DNA of 64,000 bases from G965230615 sp965230615 (lineage in GTDB: Bacteria; Pseudomonadota; Gammaproteobacteria; HTCC5015). Below, piece by piece: positions 35,677 through 45,255 of the stretch; position 1 is the first letter of the stretch; the number at the start of each line of letters is the position of its first letter. The position numbers and the translations under genes are program-made. The notes under the pieces were generated by a model. That model saw only the letters and a list, made by a program, of their open reading frames with translations. It ran no database searches and had not been told where the DNA came from. Location: assembly GCA_965230615.1 (NCBI GenBank), contig OZ246012.1:3782001-3846000 (forward strand). Direction: 5' to 3'.

Positions 35677-35904
35677 ATGAGCACTCATACTGGCGTAGTA
35701 AAATGGTTTAATAACGCTAAGGGATTTGGATTTATTGAACCGCAAGATGGAGGAGATGATGTGTTTGTGCACTTCTCCGCAATTCAAAACGAAGGCTATA
35801 AAACGCTGAACCGTGGACAGCTTGTCAACTTTGATGCAGAGCAAGGACCTAAGGGTTTGCAGGCTCTGAAAGTGACACCTGCTGTCAGCGAAAAGGCAGT
35901 TTAA
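35677..35904 (+). CDS. Cold-shock domain protein (CspD/CspA family)
   Basis: This 75-residue single OB-fold protein binds single-stranded RNA and DNA. The RNP1 motif KGFGFIEP (residues 15-22) and the RNP2 motif DVFVHFSAI (28-36) are intact. It most resembles CspD-type proteins in length, but I cannot separate CspA from CspD reliably, so no symbol is given. The ATG is well placed after AGGAAGG. A long untranslated leader upstream would fit post-transcriptional control. Confidence 0.92.
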   Translation: MSTHTGVVKWFNNAKGFGFIEPQDGGDDVFVHFSAIQNEGYKTLNRGQLVNFDAEQGPKGLQALKVTPAVSEKAV

Positions 35905-36389
35905 TTTGTAGCAGCTATCAATAATCCTCAGCTGTATTATACGCACGACCTGCATGGTAAGTGCATAGTGTTGTGTGCTTATAACATGTCTAATTTGCGT
36001 CTATACTCATTGGAGTTGCTACGAAGGTCATTGGGCAAGTCTACGCCGGGCTAGCCCCGCTGAACATTTGCAAATGGTTTGAGCTGTGTGTCCGCTGTGT
36101 TCTAGGCGTTTTGAGATTTTAGCCATAGACTAAAACGAATGATGTTGCTTTACTGGATGGTCCCGGTATTAGCACTATTTGAGTTTAGATTTATCCCTTT
36201 CAGCTGCTGAGTCAGTCATATCTATAGATCCTTAGGTCCTCATGGGGGGTATGATCGTCCTCATGGTTGTGAGTGCAACATTTAATTGTTAGCGTGATAG
36301 CTGTTGATGAGTTGCTAAGTTATTGCTAAAAAAGCAAAAAAATTAACGATTTGCTTATTTGCAGCCGTTAAGAATTCAGAGGAGTAGTG
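35905..36389. other. Intergenic region between cold-shock gene and glutamate dehydrogenase
   Basis: No gene is recognisable in these 485 bases. They contain a palindrome GGGCTAGCCC near 36048-36058, a 10-base direct repeat at 36236-36266, and a small A-rich hairpin near 36332-36346. I did not see a tRNA, riboswitch or strong terminator. The promoter of the glutamate dehydrogenase transcript should lie here. A small RNA cannot be excluded. Confidence 0.5.
36236..36266. repeat. Ten-base direct repeat upstream of gdh
   Basis: GTCCTCATGG occurs at 36236-36245 and again at 36257-36266, a 21-base offset, about two helical turns. Paired sites on one DNA face often mark a regulator-binding region; nothing else supports a role. 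Confidence 0.35.
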
Positions 36390-36425
36390 ATGTTAGTATT
36401 TAGCAGCACTCGTTGGAATATTTGA
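36390..36425 (+). CDS. Short leader ORF translated ahead of glutamate dehydrogenase
   Basis: An 11-codon frame (MLVFSSTRWNI) has a good ribosome binding site, GAGGAG, at 36379-36384. Its stop TGA overlaps an in-frame ATG of the glutamate dehydrogenase gene as TGATG. That arrangement allows re-initiation by the same ribosome. The sequence shows the frame and signals; translation is inferred. There are no runs of repeated regulatory codons as in classical attenuator peptides. Confidence 0.4.
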   Translation: MLVFSSTRWNI

Positions 36426-39400
36426 TGCCAGTTTCGCAAGGAAAAACAAGAATGACGCAAAATAATCAGAGTAATGCCGGTCATATCGGCAAGGTGGCCA
36501 AGTATGCGCGGAGTGCAGTTCCCAAACAGAAAATACAAGCTTTAGAGGCATTTTTACGGCTCTATTTTGCGAATACAGCACCCGATGACTTTTTGAGTCT
36601 GGATGCCAAGACTGCTTTTGAGATTGTATTCTCGCACTGGCAATTGGCACAGCAGCGTGCAGGCACTAAACCCGTTACTAGTGTATTTAATGCCGATGGC
36701 TGGCAGACCATGAGTACGATTGTGCAACTGGTTGTGCCTAATATGCCCTTCTTGGTTGATTCGGTACGAATGGAAGTTAACCGGCAAGGTTTTAGTGTTA
36801 AACGTATGATCCACCCAGTTTACTGGGTCGAGCGCAATAATAAAGGCAAGCTTAAGTCAGTTGCATTACCTGAACCCAATAAACAAAATAATACACATGA
36901 ATCTTTTATTCATGTAGAGATTGATAAGGTTGTCGATGATAAGCAGATTCAACAGCTGCAAACAGGCTTAAACAAAGTGCTGCGCGATGTGCAAAGAGCG
37001 GTCGCAGATTGGCGTAAAATGGGTGCTAAGTTGCAGGAAAATATTGAGCAGCTTGGTGAGAACAAAGAACCGGTTGCGCAACGTAAGGTCAATGAGGTAC
37101 GCGCATTTCTGGCATGGATGGAAGAAAAGAATTTTACTTTTTTGGGTTGCCAGGACTACAAAGTCTATAAAAAAGGTCAACAAGAGGTATTGCGCCCGGT
37201 GGCAGGTACTGCTCTTGGGGTTTTAAAAGATAAGCCTTTTCGTAATACAGAAGACGTTTTGGTGCCAAGTTTGCAAGGCGTTAAAGCAGAACGATCACAG
37301 GAAGATTTAATTCTGTTAACCAAATCAATTTACCGAGCAACAGTGCATAGGCCAGGGTATATGGATTATGTTGCGATCAGGCATTTTAACCCTAAAGGTA
37401 AATTAATCGGCGAGCGGCGATTTGTGGGTTTGTATACCTCCATGGCATACCGACGCCACCCTCGGGATGTGCCGGTGGTCAGGACGAAAATCAATCGAGT
37501 TTTTTCAGCGGGTGGTTTTGATGCTGTATCACATACCGGTAAGGCCTTTGCACATATTTTAGAAACGTTTCCGCGTGATGTCTTATTTCAGATTCGTGAA
37601 AAAGATCTGAAAAGAATAGCGCTGGGTGTATTGCATTTAGGTGAAAACCAACGCCTGAAATTGTTTGTTAAAGAAGATAGTTTGCGACGCTTTGTGACAT
37701 GTTTGGTGTATGTGCCACGTGATCATTATGATACTGATTTGCGCATAAAAATCACTGATATATTATTGGAACGCTTTTCAGGTTTGGATGTGACGTTTAA
37801 TGTCAAAGTAACTGATGAAAGCTTTGCCCGTGTTGAATATGTTATTCGGACTGATGCGCAAAATTTCCCAGACTATAATGTGGTGGAAATTGAAAAGGCT
37901 TTACTACATGCTTCGCAAACTTGGCTGGATCAGTTTAAGCTTGAATTGTTAGATCGTTTAGCGGTAGAGCAATACCCCGCCATATTAAGCAAGTATGCCA
38001 AAGCCTTTCCTTCATCGTATCAAGTAGACTTTGCGTTACCGATCGCGGTGGATGATATTCTTGTGCTGGAGAGCATCGATGCAAATAATCCTTTTCAGGT
38101 GAGGTTGTACGCTCAGCAGGGCGAAAAACGTATAGGCTTGAAGCTTTACCAACGAGGAAATGCAATAGCGCCATCAGATAGTATGCCGATATTGGAGAAT
38201 ATGGGCGTTAAAGTATTACAGGAAAAACCGTATGAGATTATGCCTGCGGAAAGTAATAAGGTTTGGCTGCATGATCATGGTTTGAGTAGTGCTGTGAGTA
38301 TTAAAAACTTCGAGCAATTAAAGCCCCTGTTTGAAGATTTGTTTCATCAGGCCTGGCAAGGTCGGGTAGAAAATGATGGTTTTAATATGTTGTGTTTAAA
38401 TGCGGGTTTGTCTTGTCGTGAAATTGTCGTGCTACGAGCTTATTGTAAGTATTTATTGCAAGCAGGGTTAACATTCAGTCAGCAGTATATGGAGCAATGC
38501 TTAAATAAGCATGCCAGTATAGCGCGTAGCTTGCTTGATTTATTTAATAAGCGCTTTGATCCTTCATTGCAAGACAATAAATCTCCAAAAGCATTTCAAG
38601 CTTTACATGAAAAAGTGTTAGCAGCATTGGATGATGTGGCGAGCCTTGATGAAGATCGCATTTTACGTAATTTTGTTGGCGTGATTGTGGCCACTATTAG
38701 GACTAATTTCTTTCAATCTTCTGCAGTAGCCGATATTAAACCCTATGTGGCATTTAAATTTGATACTGCAAAAGTGCCAGAGTTGCCTGAGCCAAGGCCT
38801 ATGTATGAGGTTTTTGTGTATTCACCCAAAACTGAAGGTGTGCACTTGCGTAGTGGTAAGGTTGCACGAGGTGGTTTGCGTTGGTCAGACCGTCGAGAAG
38901 ACTTTCGTACTGAAGTATTGGGCTTGGTAAAAGCGCAAAAAGTAAAAAATGCAGTCATTGTGCCAACGGGTTCCAAAGGAGGGTTTGTTGTTAAACAGGC
39001 TCCTACCAAAGGCGGTCGCGATGCCTTGATGCAGGAAGTGATTAGTTGTTATAAGCAATTCATTAGTGGCTTATTAGATATTACAGACAATATCGTGCAA
39101 GGTGATGTTGTGCCGCCAAAGAGTGTCGTGCGCTACGATGCTGACGATCCTTATTTAGTGGTTGCCGCTGATAAAGGCACGGCGACTTTCTCTGATATTG
39201 CCAATGGTGTTGCTAGAGATTATGGCTTTTGGCTAGATGATGCTTTTGCTTCAGGCGGTTCGCTAGGTTATGACCATAAAAAAATGGGCATTACCGCAAG
39301 AGGTGCTTGGGAGTCAGTTAAGTTGTTATTTCGTGATTTAGGGAAAAATATCCAAAAAGAAGATTTTACTGTAGTGGGTATTGGCGATATGGGAGGCGAT

Positions 39401-41275
39401 GTTTTTGGTAATGGCATGCTGTTGTCGAAGCATATTTGTCTAGTGGGTGCTTTTAATCATATGCATATTTTTTTAGACCCTAATCCAGATTCGGCAACCA
39501 GTTATAAGGAACGCAAACGTTTATTTAAGTTGCCAAGATCCACTTGGGAAGATTACAACAAAGCGTTAATTTCGAAAGGTGGTGGTATTTTTTCTCGTAG
39601 TGCCAAATCGATTAGCTTAACACCAGAGATACAAGCGTTGTTAAATACAGACCGTAAGAGCATGGCGCCGAATGACTTGATCAACCTGATGCTCAAAGCG
39701 CCTGTGGAGTTGATCTGGAATGGTGGGATAGGTACTTATGTTAAAGCAAGTCAAGAGCAGCACAGTGATGCTGGTGATCGGAGTAACGATGGTTTGCGTA
39801 TTAATGCTGATGAGCTACGCTGTAAAGTATTTGGTGAAGGCGGTAATTTGGGGCTGACACAAAAAGCCCGCATTGAATACAGCTTGCTGGGTGGTTCAAT
39901 TGATACTGATTTTATCCACAATGCTGGCGGTGTTGATTGTTCTGATCACGAGGTAAACATCAAGATTTTGCTTAATGCCGTTGTTGCCGATGGGCGGATG
40001 ACTGAAAAGCGCCGTGCTGAGCTGCTGCTAAGTATGACAGATGAGGTGGCTGATCTGGTGTTGCAAAGTAATTACTGGCAAGGCCAGGCGATTACTTTGA
40101 TAGAGATGGATGCGGCAAACTTATTAGATGAACACAGTCGCTATATCAAGCATTTGGAAAGCGATGGGGTATTGGACCGTGATTTGGAGGTGCTGCCAAC
40201 AGAGGACGTGTTATTGGACCGCAAGGCGGCAGGTCAGGGTCTAACTCGGCCCGAAATTTCAGTGCTGTTGTCTTACTCTAAGATTTTGGCTGAAACTGAG
40301 TTGGTGAACGCCGATCTTTGGGATGACCCTTATTATGCGGCAGAACTATTGCGCTACTTCCCAGTGCCATTACGGCAGCGTTATGCGGAGTATATCCATA
40401 AGCATCCACTGCGTAAGGAGATTTTGGCAACATTTATAGTGAATCGCATGGTCAACCGTATGGGTTGCACTTTCGTTTATCGTATGCAGGAAGAAACGGG
40501 AGCATCTACTGCCGAGATTGTGCGGGCCTACACAATTGCTTGGGAAGTTTTTCAGTTGCGGCATAACTGGGCTGAGGTTGCGGCATTGGATAATAAAGTG
40601 GATGCGAAGATACAACTGGAAATTATGCAGGAAGCTATACGATTAATTTATCGGACCAGTACTTGGCTTATCAGGCATCGTAAGCGTGCATTGGGTATTG
40701 AGGCCGCAATTGCCGATTTTGGCAAAGGTGCCCAGGTTCTCATGCGAAAATTGCCGATGTTGTTAGCTGGCTCTGAGGATCCGGTAATACGCAGCAGGCT
40801 GGAACGTCTGGCCTCGCAGGGGGTAGATAAACAGTTGGCACTTACGACTGTCAGCATGGATGCTCTGTATTGTACCTTTGACGTGGTATTGATCAGCAAT
40901 CAAAGTAAGCGACCTATTGAACTGGTTGTGGACCTTTATTTTGCCTTATCAGCTTACTTGGATATTTTCTGGTTGCGTATCAAGGTTGGTGAGTTCAAGC
41001 CTGACAATCACTGGCAAGAGTTAGCTTGTAAAGCGTTGATAGCTGATATTTATACTGTATTACGTGCTTTGACTAAAGAAGTGTTACGAACCGGTAATAA
41101 AAAGAGCCCTGTGGATCAGTTGATAGCAGCTTGGCACAAGCGAAATCAGTTCTCAGTAGATCGATGCTTAAAAATACCCCGTGACCTGAAAAGCGTCGAT
41201 GGTTTGGATATGGCGATGTTCGCTGTCTCGTTAAGAGAGTTGCAGAATTTACTTGAGGCATCGGCAGCGAACTAA
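36425..41275 (+). CDS. gdhB: NAD-specific glutamate dehydrogenase, large 180-kDa class
   Basis: This protein of about 1616 residues is of the large NAD-dependent class, converting glutamate to 2-oxoglutarate and ammonium for catabolism. A long N-terminal regulatory region (to about residue 730) is followed by the catalytic core with GGLRWSDRREDFRTEVLGL and the catalytic lysine in PTGSKGGF near 851. The NAD-binding stretch VVGIGDMGGDVFGNGML follows, and a C-terminal helical domain ends the protein. Starts at 36413 (TTG), 36425 (ATG) and 36452 (ATG) are all possible. I list 36425 because it overlaps the stop of a leader ORF with a strong ribosome binding site; 36452 has its own AAGGA nine bases upstream and is nearly as likely. 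The length matches the family. Confidence 0.94.
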   Translation: MPVSQGKTRMTQNNQSNAGHIGKVAKYARSAVPKQKIQALEAFLRLYFANTAPDDFLSLDAKTAFEIVFSHWQLAQQRAGTKPVTSVFNADGWQTMSTIVQLVVPNMPFLVDSVRMEVNRQGFSVKRMIHPVYWVERNNKGKLKSVALPEPNKQNNTHESFIHVEIDKVVDDKQIQQLQTGLNKVLRDVQRAVADWRKMGAKLQENIEQLGENKEPVAQRKVNEVRAFLAWMEEKNFTFLGCQDYKVYKKGQQEVLRPVAGTALGVLKDKPFRNTEDVLVPSLQGVKAERSQEDLILLTKSIYRATVHRPGYMDYVAIRHFNPKGKLIGERRFVGLYTSMAYRRHPRDVPVVRTKINRVFSAGGFDAVSHTGKAFAHILETFPRDVLFQIREKDLKRIALGVLHLGENQRLKLFVKEDSLRRFVTCLVYVPRDHYDTDLRIKITDILLERFSGLDVTFNVKVTDESFARVEYVIRTDAQNFPDYNVVEIEKALLHASQTWLDQFKLELLDRLAVEQYPAILSKYAKAFPSSYQVDFALPIAVDDILVLESIDANNPFQVRLYAQQGEKRIGLKLYQRGNAIAPSDSMPILENMGVKVLQEKPYEIMPAESNKVWLHDHGLSSAVSIKNFEQLKPLFEDLFHQAWQGRVENDGFNMLCLNAGLSCREIVVLRAYCKYLLQAGLTFSQQYMEQCLNKHASIARSLLDLFNKRFDPSLQDNKSPKAFQALHEKVLAALDDVASLDEDRILRNFVGVIVATIRTNFFQSSAVADIKPYVAFKFDTAKVPELPEPRPMYEVFVYSPKTEGVHLRSGKVARGGLRWSDRREDFRTEVLGLVKAQKVKNAVIVPTGSKGGFVVKQAPTKGGRDALMQEVISCYKQFISGLLDITDNIVQGDVVPPKSVVRYDADDPYLVVAADKGTATFSDIANGVARDYGFWLDDAFASGGSLGYDHKKMGITARGAWESVKLLFRDLGKNIQKEDFTVVGIGDMGGDVFGNGMLLSKHICLVGAFNHMHIFLDPNPDSATSYKERKRLFKLPRSTWEDYNKALISKGGGIFSRSAKSISLTPEIQALLNTDRKSMAPNDLINLMLKAPVELIWNGGIGTYVKASQEQHSDAGDRSNDGLRINADELRCKVFGEGGNLGLTQKARIEYSLLGGSIDTDFIHNAGGVDCSDHEVNIKILLNAVVADGRMTEKRRAELLLSMTDEVADLVLQSNYWQGQAITLIEMDAANLLDEHSRYIKHLESDGVLDRDLEVLPTEDVLLDRKAAGQGLTRPEISVLLSYSKILAETELVNADLWDDPYYAAELLRYFPVPLRQRYAEYIHKHPLRKEILATFIVNRMVNRMGCTFVYRMQEETGASTAEIVRAYTIAWEVFQLRHNWAEVAALDNKVDAKIQLEIMQEAIRLIYRTSTWLIRHRKRALGIEAAIADFGKGAQVLMRKLPMLLAGSEDPVIRSRLERLASQGVDKQLALTTVSMDALYCTFDVVLISNQSKRPIELVVDLYFALSAYLDIFWLRIKVGEFKPDNHWQELACKALIADIYTVLRALTKEVLRTGNKKSPVDQLIAAWHKRNQFSVDRCLKIPRDLKSVDGLDMAMFAVSLRELQNLLEASAAN

Positions 41276-41465
41276 ACTGGATTATTCTTGTCTGCAGATT
41301 TTAGGCTGGCGCTGCAGCAATGCGTTAGCGAGTTCAGGAAAAAACCTTGGTGTTTTGTGATTAACAGCATGGATTATTGCATGCTGTTAATGGCTTTTGA
41401 GAGTATAATTGCTCATCAGAAGCACTTCCTCTTTTTTAACAATACCCAAAACGTATTTAGCAGGC

Positions 41466-42230
41466 ATGGATCGAAATAAAGATAACCACTCTTTGTTTAA
41501 GGATGTGAAGGAGTACTATTGGTACCCTTCCAGTAAGCCATTTAAGGTTGGCCTTATCTTGACCATTCTTTGGTTAAGCTTTGTGGCGTTCTATATTTCC
41601 CAGGGCGTGGGTTGGGGAGCGTTTATGAGACAGCCTATGGATGTCATTGGCAGTTTCTTTGAAGGTGCATTTGCCCCATTATTGTTCCTATGGATTGTGG
41701 TAGGCTTTTTCCTGCAGCAAAAAGATATTGCTGAAAATGCCAAGAATATTGCCAAGCAAGCGCAACAGACCCAACTCAATACTTTTTTGAGCTTATCTAA
41801 GATGGTTTTGCAGCAATTAGGCGTTATTAGCGGCCATATTTACATGGCTACACAAGGCCCTAGTGCAGCAGGCATGGAAACTGACGAGTCAGCTTCTTTG
41901 CTATGGATGCAGTTTCATAAAGATGAGCGCATATTTATTCGTAAATTGCTCGAATATGGCTCTGTAGCGGACCACCAAAGCCGAATACAGCCAGATATAT
42001 ATTTTGGTAATGATTATGTACAGCGCTATACTGAAGATTATATTCGCGCGTTTGAAAAGCTGATTACTGATGCTGAAGCCTGTGACCCGGATTTTGTGTT
42101 GCGTGATGCCTTACTGACTGGCACCGGGCAAGGGGTTTTGTACCGGACCATTATGGATGCAAAATCACAACTGGATATGCAGAAGATTGAAGAAGGCAAG
42201 CAAGGCCCGAAGCTCAAATCAGTTTCCTAG
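41466..42230 (+). CDS. Hypothetical inner-membrane protein
   Basis: This protein of 254 residues, counting from ATG 41466, has two transmembrane helices (about 26-48 and 61-83) after a short basic cytoplasmic start. A helical C-terminal region of about 170 residues follows, partly a coiled coil (AENAKNIAKQAQQTQLNTFL). I recognise no family. It follows the glutamate dehydrogenase by 190 bases and precedes a hydrolase gene on the same strand. The frame stays open upstream to 41409 but the first codons lack coding character. Confidence 0.7.
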   Translation: MDRNKDNHSLFKDVKEYYWYPSSKPFKVGLILTILWLSFVAFYISQGVGWGAFMRQPMDVIGSFFEGAFAPLLFLWIVVGFFLQQKDIAENAKNIAKQAQQTQLNTFLSLSKMVLQQLGVISGHIYMATQGPSAAGMETDESASLLWMQFHKDERIFIRKLLEYGSVADHQSRIQPDIYFGNDYVQRYTEDYIRAFEKLITDAEACDPDFVLRDALLTGTGQGVLYRTIMDAKSQLDMQKIEEGKQGPKLKSVS

Positions 42231-42307
42231 TGCATGACTGTACGGCGCGCCTGGCTGAGCTAATCTACGCTGATTCAGTCAAGGTTGTGCCGGTATTGGG
42301 GGTAAAT

Positions 42308-42817
42308 ATGTTTGAGAACCTAATTTACTTTGCGCATGGCAAAGAAAGCGACCCTTGGGGGGCAAAAATCGAAGCGTTAGCTGAGGTTGCCTGGGATCAT
42401 GGGTTTCATGTTGAGAGTCCCGATTATCGCGGGATTAGCGACCCAGATGCTCGGGTTAACCGGCTATTAGATTTACAGCCCCTTGCCAGCGATACGTTGA
42501 TTCTTGTTGGTTCCAGTATGGGGGGCTATGTATCCGCTGCTGCTTCAGAAAAATTAACGCCAGCAGGGCTGTTTCTGCTGGCACCCGCCGTATTTATGCC
42601 TGACTGGGGGCGGCATGACTTGCAGCCTGATGCACAATATGCTGAGGTAGTGCATGGCTGGCATGATGATATTGTGCCACTCAATAATGTGCAGCGCTTT
42701 GCAGAGCAACATGCGATGGCGTTACATATTCTTAATGGCGATCACCGTCTGCTTGCCGTGTTGCCCGACATTCAGAGTATATTTGAGCGCTTCCTGCTAA
42801 AAACACTCGCTCGATAG
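42308..42817 (+). CDS. Small alpha/beta hydrolase
   Basis: This 169-residue alpha/beta-hydrolase-fold protein has the nucleophile motif GSSMGGY (serine about residue 69) and a late D and H: GWHDDIVP and NGDHRLL, which supply the usual acid and histidine. It is shorter than most hydrolases and has no cap domain, like RBBP9/YdeN-type serine hydrolases. The substrate is unknown. I chose the ATG at 42308 because it has a G-rich ribosome binding site and fits the fold; the frame is open back to 42230. Confidence 0.82.
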   Translation: MFENLIYFAHGKESDPWGAKIEALAEVAWDHGFHVESPDYRGISDPDARVNRLLDLQPLASDTLILVGSSMGGYVSAAASEKLTPAGLFLLAPAVFMPDWGRHDLQPDAQYAEVVHGWHDDIVPLNNVQRFAEQHAMALHILNGDHRLLAVLPDIQSIFERFLLKTLAR

Positions 42818-42832
42818 CATGCTATTGCGGTA

Positions 42833-44044
42833 CTAGCGCCGTGGTATTGAAGGCCTTTGAACTAAGGTGGCCTGAGCGATTAATACTTTGCCATTGCGCA
42901 TGATTTCTACAGTGAGCTGTTCGCCCGGGCGATGTTTAGCGATTTCTTTCAATAGAATTTGCGAGTTGAAGATAGCGGTATTGTTCACTGTGGTCACAAT
43001 ATCACCAGCTTTAATACCCGCCTGATCCGCCGGGCTGTTGCCCAGCACGCCGACTATCCATACACCGTGTGTGTAGTTACTGCGTTGCGCCAACTGTGCT
43101 TTGGCTGCAGCCGGAATTTCGCGGGCTTCTACCCCCAACCAGCCACGGATCACTTTACCATATTGGATAATATCGGACAGAATGGCTTTTACCATATCGA
43201 CGGGTATTGCAAAACCAATGCCCTGCGAGCCACCGCTTTTGCTGAAAATAGCGGTATTAATCCCAACCAATTTGCCTAAGGGGTTGACCAGCGCGCCACC
43301 AGAGTTACCTGGGTTTATGGCGGCATCAGTCTGAATGAAATTTTCAAAGGCATTAATACCCAGGCTGTCTCGGCCAGTGGCTGAGACAATTCCCATTGTC
43401 ACCGTTTGGCCAACGCCAAAGGGGTTGCCAATTGCCAACACAACATCGCCAACCTGTAAAAAGTCCGACTGACCAAGTTCGATACTTTTTAATTGGTCAG
43501 CATCAATATGCAGGATAGCCAGGTCAGTTTCTGGGTCAGCGCCTACCAGTTTGGCGGGGAAATCACGGCCATCACGTAAATAAACATGAATATCTTCTGC
43601 TTCACGAATAACGTGATAATTTGTCACGATATAGCCCTGATCACTAAAAATAACACCAGAGCCCAAGCCGCTTTGTTTGCGTTGTTGCTGTCGTTGTGGT
43701 GTCGGAACCCCAAAAAAGCGCTCGAACAAGCTGCTACGACGGCGATTATTTTTGGTGACTGTTTTGGTGGTGAAAATATTCACTACCGAAGGCGCGGCTG
43801 TTGCTACTGCTTGTGCATAAGAAAAGGGCCCACCAAATTGCCTAGATGGCGTTTGCAGGATATTGCTGCCAGGCTGTTGATCATTTAGTTGGGGTGTTAT
43901 CGGTGGTGTGCTGGCGGGGGGAGGCGTCGACCTATGCCAAAGCAGCAGAATAATGATGGCAATTAAAAGCCCTGCCAGAGCAGCCTGTATGATAAACGCG
44001 AATGGTTTTAATGATTTCACTGATTGTTTCACCGATATTTTCAA
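42833..44044 (-). CDS. Periplasmic site-1 serine protease DegS/AlgW-type
   Basis: This 403-residue protein has an uncleaved membrane anchor at residues 17-36, a trypsin-like protease domain and a single PDZ domain (about 295-395). The catalytic triad is H144, D174 and S248 (NYHVI, ETDLAI, NPGNSGG). DegS and AlgW trim the anti-sigma factor RseA/MucA when misfolded outer-membrane proteins bind their PDZ domain, starting the envelope stress response. A longer basic linker (residues 95-125) is present between anchor and protease. The gene is divergent from the Nif3-like gene, an order known from pseudomonads. Confidence 0.92.
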   Translation of the reverse strand: MKISVKQSVKSLKPFAFIIQAALAGLLIAIIILLLWHRSTPPPASTPPITPQLNDQQPGSNILQTPSRQFGGPFSYAQAVATAAPSVVNIFTTKTVTKNNRRRSSLFERFFGVPTPQRQQQRKQSGLGSGVIFSDQGYIVTNYHVIREAEDIHVYLRDGRDFPAKLVGADPETDLAILHIDADQLKSIELGQSDFLQVGDVVLAIGNPFGVGQTVTMGIVSATGRDSLGINAFENFIQTDAAINPGNSGGALVNPLGKLVGINTAIFSKSGGSQGIGFAIPVDMVKAILSDIIQYGKVIRGWLGVEAREIPAAAKAQLAQRSNYTHGVWIVGVLGNSPADQAGIKAGDIVTTVNNTAIFNSQILLKEIAKHRPGEQLTVEIMRNGKVLIAQATLVQRPSIPRR

Positions 44045-44239
44045 GGGCCTTGCCTAGTTGCTTCGGGCTACCCCCTCAAGGCGTTGCCGGATGGATTTGC
44101 GTATCTTCTAGAGATAATGCAAAAGCAACATTGTTATGAATATGAAATAATAAGCAATGTGTCGAGCATACCTAAATGTCAATATATGTCCAGTTAGAGT
44201 TAACTGGAAGTGCATGCTTAACAGGCTGGAGTTAATTTT

Positions 44240-44998
44240 ATGGTCGCATTGAATGAATTGGTGACTTATTGTGATAAGTTGCTTGAAAGCACATCTTTCA
44301 AAGATTATTGCCCAAACGGCTTACAGGTTGAAGGCACTGCCGAGGTAGCTTGTATCGTCAGCGGTGTAACAGCGAGTCAGGCATTGATTGATGCGGCAAT
44401 TACAGCACAGGCAGATCTGTTGTTGGTACACCATGGTTATTTTTGGCGAGGAGAGTCAGCAAGTATTGTCGGTATGAAGCAGCGCCGTATTAAAGCGCTG
44501 TTGCAGCATAATATCAGTCTGCTCGCATATCATCTGCCGTTGGATGCACATATTTCCCTGGGTAATAATGTGGCTTTGGCCAAAACACTTGGCATCACTG
44601 TGAATGGTGTGATCGATCATGGTGCTGCCAAAGGCTTGCTGTTTTATGGGCAGTTACCCGCTGTCCAGCCTTTAGCTAAACTGGTAGAGCATATTGCTCA
44701 GAGCCTGCAATTTGGGCCAACAGTTGTTGAAGCAGGTGATCAGCCTGTGCAAACCATCGCCTGGTGTACAGGGGGGGCTCAAGATTTCATTGAAGAAGCC
44801 GCAAAGCTGAACGTTGATGTGTATTTGAGTGGTGAAATTTCAGAACGCACGACGCATTTTGCCCGCGAAAATGGTATTCATTATATTGCCGCTGGCCATC
44901 ATGCAACCGAGCGGTTTGGTGTAGAGAGCCTCGGTGAGCACTTAGCGAGCCATTTTGCCTTAAAACACCAATTTATTGATGTCCATAACCCAGCTTAA
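44240..44998 (+). CDS. Nif3-like dinuclear metal-centre protein
   Basis: This 252-residue protein is of the Nif3/YbgI family, which forms a hexameric toroid with two metal ions per subunit. Visible metal-ligand motifs are LLVHHGYFW (two histidines), AYHLPLDAH and, near the end, AGHHATERFGVES. YbgI proteins have been linked to GTP cyclohydrolase-like chemistry, but the physiological reaction is unsettled. The gene lies divergent from the DegS-like protease and upstream of the cytochrome bc1 genes. Confidence 0.88.
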   Translation: MVALNELVTYCDKLLESTSFKDYCPNGLQVEGTAEVACIVSGVTASQALIDAAITAQADLLLVHHGYFWRGESASIVGMKQRRIKALLQHNISLLAYHLPLDAHISLGNNVALAKTLGITVNGVIDHGAAKGLLFYGQLPAVQPLAKLVEHIAQSLQFGPTVVEAGDQPVQTIAWCTGGAQDFIEEAAKLNVDVYLSGEISERTTHFARENGIHYIAAGHHATERFGVESLGEHLASHFALKHQFIDVHNPA

Positions 44999-45255
44999 GT
45001 ACTTGATCTCTAAGTTAAAACTCATCATTTGCTGGCGGTATGGAAGGCAAATTTGTTACAATTCGCGCCTTTATGTGTGGTTTGTAACTGAGTTTGATCA
45101 TTAATGCCGAGATCGTCTGTAAAGCACCATAGTCTTGAACCATGGAATCGGTATTGAATAATCGAGTGTTGGGTGTAAAGAGGTAAGCACCGAGCGCTTT
45201 GGTCAAAGTCAGAATCCCTGCAATAACTGATTTCAAGAACATACGGGAGATCGTG

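Noticed and set aside
35445..35955. Minus-strand open frames over and beside the cold-shock gene
   Set aside because: They overlap a strongly supported cold-shock gene and its leader and have no coding features of their own.
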